In this document: positions 58,147-64,000 of the stretch, piece by piece
Layout of the letters: every line of letters starts with the position of its first letter
Numbering within the stretch: position 1 is the stretch's first letter
NCBI GenBank assembly: GCA_036877525.1
Contig: JAZGTH010000019.1
Location: 8,883,392 to 8,947,391, forward strand
DNA length: 64,000 nucleotides
DNA from: Chromobotia macracanthus
Lineage: Eukaryota > Chordata > Actinopteri > Cypriniformes > Botiidae
Reading direction: 5' to 3'
Position numbers and translations under genes: made by a program
Notes under the pieces: model-generated
Told to the model about the DNA's origin: nothing
The model's database searches: none
The model's input: the letters and a program-made list of their open reading frames with translations, nothing else

Positions 58147-59652
58147 TGTATACCATCCGACTCCACCTAAATTCTTCCTTAGGTAATGCCGGGATATGTA
58201 TCACTTTCTTCCTGATATAGCTATTTAATTCCTCCAGAATGAATTGTTCTTCCATGGATAACGTCCTAGAGAAGTTAATCACAGGAATGAAAATCTCTGT
58301 GTTTGGGAATTTGATTTTAGCCGTATTGTAGGCTCTCTGCAATTGTTTAATTGCTGTTTGCTTCAGGCGTTGTTGCCTGTTATTAATGCCAAAGGACAAA
58401 ACCAATTTGTCCACCTTCGTAGTGACCACCGCCTTTTTCAAGAGGCTTTCAGCATGTGAAAGCTCGCACCTGGGTAGCTATCAATTTGTAAATCCGGTAT
58501 TTTGAAAGTAGGAATTCTAGATAAATTTGAATCCCCAATAAACACAAACCTCTTTTTCAGAGTCAAACTCCAGTCAGACAATTTTCTGCCCGTGGAGATG
58601 TGTCTAACCGGTCTGCTAGATGGTGTAGTGGTAGGAGTTTTGTCCTGTCTATCTGTCTGTGGCGTGCGTACGTTAACCAAAGGTTGCATAGGCGAAAGTT
58701 GTCCTTCGGCGGAAATTGTCTCTTCTGTGGAGTATGCGTGTCCGATCCTGAGTCAATAATAACTAACTCATCAACAGGCACCTCAGAAGGGCTTTGTTGT
58801 TCGTCCATTGATTCCAAGAAAGGTCAAACTCAATGGGTGACAAAGATGTACTGCTGCCCGGTGCATGAATCTGGACCTCGTGTACATGCATGGCAGGAAG
58901 ATTGTATGTTCTCAACACCAAGTTTTATCCTTGGTTTGTCAACGACTAAGCCAGAAGGGGAAGGGCACGGTTCAATGTCGTCTAAAGGCGTTAAACGCAC
59001 ACAAGGTGCCGAAGACTTTCTAGGTTTTTGAATTCTTTGCTCTTTTGGGAGCACGCTACCCTCTGGCATTACAGGCTTATTCCCTGGTGAGGGCAATGGA
59101 GGAAAATCCTCATCAAATGACCAGCTGTTTCCCAGAGCTGGAGACGTTTGTATTTCAGAGGATTTAGTTGTTTCCTCTCATCCATACCGAAATCGGTGAC
59201 GTCTGAGTTTCAGTTGTGATCGTTCGGGGTCTTTGGAAGCCACCGATCGTGAGGTAGGTGTTTCCTCATTTTCTCTAAATGACTCAGTTGGAAATTCAGT
59301 AGCAATAAGTGCTTCTGTTTGTTCAAAGATGTCAGTTCTGAACTTTCTACCAAAATTACGTAAAGCCCATCTTTTGGCAATTTCTGAAAGCTGCTTTCCA
59401 TTCTCCATGAGTCACCACGTTTTTAATTCTTCTAATGATTCATCAATCAAGGATTCATAGTGTTGTTCCAGAATCAATTGAGTCGTATATGCCCAATTTT
59501 GGCATTACCTTCCAACAGTTATCGTGTTTGATCTGTTGGTGCGTAGGGTTTGACAGTATCTATCAATAATCTGTCATTCTTTTAAAAGTGATCGGCTGAT
59601 TACTTTTAATTTTGGTTGTCACGTTTTGTAGATGATGCACCAATCGTATCAT
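58086..59652 (-). CDS. PLE ORF1 (SGNH-like), unit 5 (many breaks as assembled)
   Basis: SGNH pieces at 58689-58438 (FVFIGDSN) and 58441-58094 (LSFGINNR). The block V region is frame-broken by a deletion in the CCACC-TAAATT site. Several in-frame three- to nine-base losses (for example at 58818) are present. Confidence 0.7.
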
Positions 59653-59678
59653 CTTGTAGACAATTTTGGTTGTGGATC

Positions 59679-60036
59679 TTAGTTGAGGGGAAGCTTGAAT
59701 ATACTCTCGTCCCTCACTATTTTCAGATCTGACCCTACGGTTTTCAAGTCTGATTTGTCGGGTCCGGTCTCACGACCCTGATAACCAATGGATCTTTGTT
59801 TAGTATTCGTGTCTCTGGAAAAATATCTATCATTACGAGAAAACCTACGTATGCGGTCAGATGCATTAAATCTAACGCGGTTTCTATCTCCAGATAAATT
59901 CCTTTCATCATCGAATTCAGAGCGTTGCCATTGACTCCTTCCTAGGAGCTCTGTTGAAATTTCGACCTCGACGGGAGAAATCTTGTAGATAATTATCTCG
60001 ATAAGGTCTGGACATTGATCTTTTAGAAGCATACGT
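59679..60036 (-). CDS. PLE ORF0 (Arg-rich), unit 5 (start codon changed)
   Basis: The Arg-rich core and the KLPLN end are present. The start reads ACG instead of ATG, and an extra C at CTTCCTAGGAG shifts the frame of the first part. Confidence 0.5.
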
Positions 60037-60405
60037 GACTGAATAAAGGTTTCCAGATGTTGTTATTCTGGTGAAACGGTTATAACTGTCTTAAAAACCA
60101 GGTTTTCTAATTTTTTATGAATCAGATAAGGTTTCCAGATGTTATTATACTGGTGTTCGGTTAACAAATGTCTCCAAATGATGTTGTACTGGAAATTAGT
60201 ATCACCGTTATTGCACCGAGACTGAGAAGCTCCAAGATGCCCACAGCGATTATTCTTGTCCAAAATTGTTAAAACTGTCACTATCACACCGAGACTAAAG
60301 GTCTCAAGATGTTTATACTGATAATTATTTTCCCAAAAATTTATATCCAACCTATGTGAGTTTGAGATATAAAACTGGAAATTATAAACGCTTCACTCCG
60401 AAACA

Positions 60406-60462
60406 GTTCAAGCCAACGCACTTTCGGAGCACGTACAGTATCTTCATCAGGCTGGCTTGAAC
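60406..60462 (-). ncRNA. Hammerhead-ribozyme-like motif, unit 5 (variant)
   Basis: Helix I, CTGATGA and GAAA cores are kept. The stretch around GAAA differs by substitutions (GCTCCGAAAGTGCGTTGGC on the minus strand), and flanking plus-strand CTCCGAAA and TTTCGGAG form an extra 8-bp inverted repeat. Confidence 0.55.
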
Positions 60463-61070
60463 ATGAAAAAATCAAGATGAAAAAAGTCTAAGACAGTACC
60501 CAGAGACTGTTCTCATGTGCTGTCTAAACATAAACTGCAAGCAAGAGTGAGCTTATGCCGCTGCTGCCTCTCCTTAAGTAAAAGAGAAAAAAAATGCACC
60601 TATTTAAAATAATGAATTAAATTTGTGAAAATAAATTTTGATTTTTAAATTTCAAACTCCAATGATATTATGAAAGTAAATCCTTTTTGGAATAATGGGA
60701 AAAATAGACAAAAATATTTTTAATTTTTTTAACAATTTTTTAAATGAACTTTTTATGCCTTCAAATGAACTTTGTATATGTTCCCATGCTTTTAAAATTG
60801 TGATTTAAGTATATATTGCCATCCAATCAATTTAAATTTCAGATTATAAACAAAAAAACAATTTCCAACCAATCCGATACATGAAAATGAAATATTTCCT
60901 TGTTGTGTAATCCATATTCTAGGCCACAAATCCAAAACTAATACCAAAAACTAAAACTAGCAATATTTTGCTTCATCATATTTATCAAGCATATATGTAT
61001 TTACATTTGAGAAAGAAAAGAAGACAAAGGACTGCTGCAGGCACTCAACGGCAGGGAGGCACTGGCTGGG

Positions 61071-64000
61071 TTAGGAGAAGGAAAAGCCCACGCCCCAGAG
61101 AAACTCCAGGATGGTTTGTGCCCTGTCCCATCACCCACCCATGGGCAACCCACAGCCCAATTTGCTCCTATTTATTTTTTTTTATTGTGTTTTTGGTTCC
61201 AAGGGTTCCCGTTATAAGGGTTAAGTATAAATTAAGGATATCTTTTGGGTTTACTTTACGATTAGGTTTTTGTCTTTTGATTTTTTTATAGTGAATGAGG
61301 GTTTTTTGTTTTAAGGGTTTAAAGTATAAGGGTTACCAATATTAGGGTTAGGCATAGGTTTTGGTTTGGGACATAATTAACTTTATATCAAATTTAGGTT
61401 TATCACTGTTGGGGTTAGGAGCATAGTGGTTACTAACTTAGGGTTAGGCCTGAGTGTTGGTTTGGGGTTATATTTAAATTTAATTACTTTAGGTTTACCA
61501 ATAGTTGGGTTTAGGTTCAGATTTTGGGTTAGGGGTTCCAAATTCGGGGTTTGTTTGGTTTGGTCCCGGTTACTCCCAAATATCATCTTTCATTCAAACC
61601 TTTCGGAGAAACGAGTGTCAATCTGTTAATCCATTGTCTCTCCACAAACAATCTGTCTTTTAGTGTCCAGAGCATGTTCGATTCCAAACCTGTAACTCTA
61701 ACTGATGAAATATCATGCAAAATAAAGTGTTTAACAATGTGTTTTTGTCGGTCCATTTGTTCTAATATTATAAAAATGTTGGTACAATCTCTCTGAATCG
61801 AGTTCTTGGTCTGTCCCACGTATTGTATGGCATTTCTTACATGTGACCAAATATATACAATTGGAGGAGGTTAAGGGAGTAAGGGGTCTGTTAATTTTAA
61901 AAGATCTCTTTAGTAGAGTGACTGGTGACCCACACATTTTGGGTTCAGAAATACCTGCGATGCAATTGCCCCTTTTAGTTACATTAATTGGTGCCAATTT
62001 ACTCCTGACCAATAAGTCTTTTAAATTTTTATTCCTCCTGAAAGCTGAAATGATTTTATGTTTTTTTTAGATAGGGTGTGTTAGACAAAAATACAGAAAA
62101 TTTGCTTTAACCCCTAGATTAAGTTACATGCACCTCATTTCAGAGAATGTGCTGACCAATGGGATAATCTTCTCTTCCTCTTTGGTGTTTTGGTTCTTAT
62201 GTAGGAATCTCTTAAGAACTCCTCTGTAAAAGGATCTAGAGTATCCTCTCACTCTTAAGGCTGAAAAGAGTGTTCTAGTAGCTTCGAGAAAATCCTTTTT
62301 GTCTGAACAAATTCTGTAAAACCTGAGTAACTGAGATTTGTTGATGCCCCTATAGGTGTGTTTGGGGTGATAACTGGTTTTATGTAAGAGCGAATGCGTG
62401 TCTGTGTCCACTTAAAATAAACCTTGAAATCCAATCGTCCCGTTTCATGAAATAGTGGTCCTTTAAATGAAATCACGTCAGAAAATTAACTTCCGTTTTA
62501 TGAATTGTATATTTTATTTTGATTAGTCTTTTGCTTGTGTCTAGATGAGTGAAGCGAATTCTAAAAACTGTTCTTTGGTGTATGTCCAAACTCCCCAGAT
62601 ATCATCAAGAAATCTGTAATAATACAGGGGGCTTCAAGGTGTGGAATCCAAGCGATTCCTCCCAATCGGCCATAATATATTGGCGTGTAGTAGAATTTCT
62701 TTCCCATGGCCGTGCCTTTAATTTGTAAGTAATATTCGGAATCGAACTCAAATCGTTTTTAGTTAAATTAATTTTCAAGCTCCAATAATTGTTGAAGTAG
62801 GCCTTTTAGGTTAGGATACTTATTAAACCATCTTTTGGACAGCCTGCATCCCAGCCGGTTTCAATATTTGTGTATAAACTATCGATATCTATTAGTCGTA
62901 ACAGAAATGCATCGGGAGGAATTTGTATTTTGCCAATTTTTTCAATAAGAGTCGTGCGAATCCTTCAAGTAACTGGGATGTTTCTGTGAAATGGGATTAG
63001 AAAAATATTATGTACTCGGCAATTGTAATATGTTTCACTGTTACAATCGGAGAAACAATGGGTCTACCGGTGGAATTTCCCGAGAGTTTCTCCACGTCCC
63101 ACAGGATCCTTATGATTTTGGGAAGTAGAGTAAAGTAGTCTGGGTCGGGTACTATTGCCTTTAATAAGTATTCCTTTTGTTCTTGATTAATGTATTTTAT
63201 GGTTGAACTGGTCCTGTATAATGTCCTTAACTTCCTCCATTGTGTCCAGGTAAATGGGTCTAGATAATTTGACATAGTGGTCTTTATTATTCAACTGTCT
63301 TTCGCCTTCCAGATGTATTGTTCCCGATCCAAGATCACAATAGCATTACCCTTATCTAAGTTTAATCACAACATGTTTGTTCCCCTGTAATTGCCCTAGA
63401 AGCTTGATTTCTGATTAGGTCAAATTTGGTGTAACACTAAGCCCCCAATTTAATTTTCCTAAAGCACAATTGTCTGCTTTAATGATGTTTCTAATATGAA
63501 TTGATGAACGGCTCATGAAGGTGTCCAACCTGAATTGTGGGTAAGCGGTAATTTTTGTGCATCCCTATGTTTTTCCTTCGAAAAGACCTCTAATTTTAAT
63601 CTTCCTATGATATGTCTGTAGATCAAATTTTAATTGTTTTTCTACGATCCTTCGCCAGGCCTAATGTGGGGATAAAAAGTTAGACCTTTTTGTAACAATG
63701 TATCCTGAGCCGGAGTTAAATTGAAATTTTTGGATAGGTTAACAAAATCATCCCCTATGCTCAAACTCATTTTATGTGACTGCGATTAATTATAAGTTTA
63801 AATGGTGTTTGCCAATGTTGCAAGATATGGCTGAGGCCGTTTCGGGTTTCCAATGTTGCCATCCGACTCCACCTAAATTCTTCCTTAGGTAATGCCGGGA
63901 TATGTATCACTTTCTTCCTGATATAGCTATTTAATTCCTCCAGAATGAATTGTTCTTTTATGGATAACGTCCTAGAGGATTAATCACAGGAATGAAAATC
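61071..64000 (-). mobile_element. Penelope-like retroelement, tandem unit 6 (cut by window end)
   Basis: The 3' half of a further unit: boundary block, telomere-like region and RT, up to the end of ORF1. It is much more error-laden than units 1-4, with indels every few tens of bases. Confidence 0.9.
61583..63857 (-). CDS. PLE reverse transcriptase/GIY-YIG, unit 6 (heavily frameshifted as assembled)
   Basis: Only short open pieces: 61819-61583 and 62012-61731 (GIY-YIG), 62411-62124 and 62476-62255 (downstream of the DD motif), 63275-62997 (around the LPKI motif). Order and spacing of motifs are as in other units. The slippery TTTAAAC is kept at 63796-63802. Confidence 0.65.

Larger units (their letters stand above)
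55373..61070 (-). mobile_element. Penelope-like retroelement, tandem unit 5 (5,698 bp)
   Basis: Same layout, 22-23 bp shorter because of many small deletions. It carries a different version of the ribozyme region. Confidence 0.92.

Noticed and set aside
33013..63857. Interpretation of all transposon frameshifts as true pseudogenisation
   Set aside because: Break positions differ between otherwise identical units and sit on CpG motifs and homopolymers, and motifs remain intact between breaks. Consensus error is the simpler explanation.
32491..64000. LTR retrotransposon, DIRS element or endogenous retrovirus
   Set aside because: The RT motifs and C-terminal GIY-YIG are Penelope-type. No protease, RNase H, integrase, tyrosine recombinase or envelope region was seen.
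32491..64000. CRISPR-like array because of regular repeats
   Set aside because: The repeat period is 5.7 kb with coding content, in a vertebrate genome. There are no short repeat/spacer units.

Overview
The window is vertebrate nuclear DNA from a teleost fish, probably a cyprinid or a relative. The evidence is four intron-containing genes with GT-AG splice sites and vertebrate-type proteins, fish-type tRNA-derived SINE pieces, long CA/TG tracts and AT-rich spacers. It has two very different halves.

Left half (1-31400), all genes on the + strand. The last exons of a BTB zinc-finger gene (zbtb45-like, four C2H2 fingers) end at 1375. A complete 14-exon gene for a 613-residue AidB-like acyl-CoA dehydrogenase lies at 3610-9252; an interrupted TG minisatellite sits in its intron 10. 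A roughly 8 kb spacer with SINE fragments and short telomere-like tracts follows. Next is lypd1 (3 exons, 141 residues, GPI-anchored Ly6/uPAR protein) at 17453-21650, then a repeat-rich spacer, then cdc37 (8 exons, 374 residues, the Hsp90 kinase co-chaperone) at 26279-30571 with CRE, ETS and heat-shock-like elements upstream. Every exon set joins in frame with no leftover bases.

Right half (31400-64000). About 1 kb after the cdc37 poly(A) signal the sequence becomes degenerate telomere-like DNA with a GC-rich 198-bp duplication. It then becomes a head-to-tail tandem array of a roughly 5,720-bp unit on the - strand: five complete units and a sixth cut by the window edge. Each unit is a Penelope-like retroelement (PLE). 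Reading the - strand, it has an unknown AT-rich leader of about 600 bp, a hammerhead-ribozyme-like motif, a small Arg-rich ORF (ORF0), ORF1 (526 residues, C-terminal SGNH/GDSL hydrolase-like domain), a PLE reverse transcriptase with a C-terminal GIY-YIG nuclease, and a 3' region of degenerate telomere-like sequence. ORF1 and the RT ORF overlap. The RT frame is -1 relative to ORF1, has no ATG near its start, and a canonical -1 slippery heptamer (TTTAAAC) sits in phase two codons before the ORF1 stop codon in every unit. The array could therefore be transcribed as a multimer, cut to unit length by the ribozymes, and translated with programmed frameshifting. This is an inference to be tested.

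Most differences between units are one- to three-base indels at CpG-containing motifs and homopolymers, and they become much denser towards the right edge. This looks like uncorrected long-read consensus error on methylated DNA, so most frameshifts in the transposon ORFs should not be read as true inactivation.
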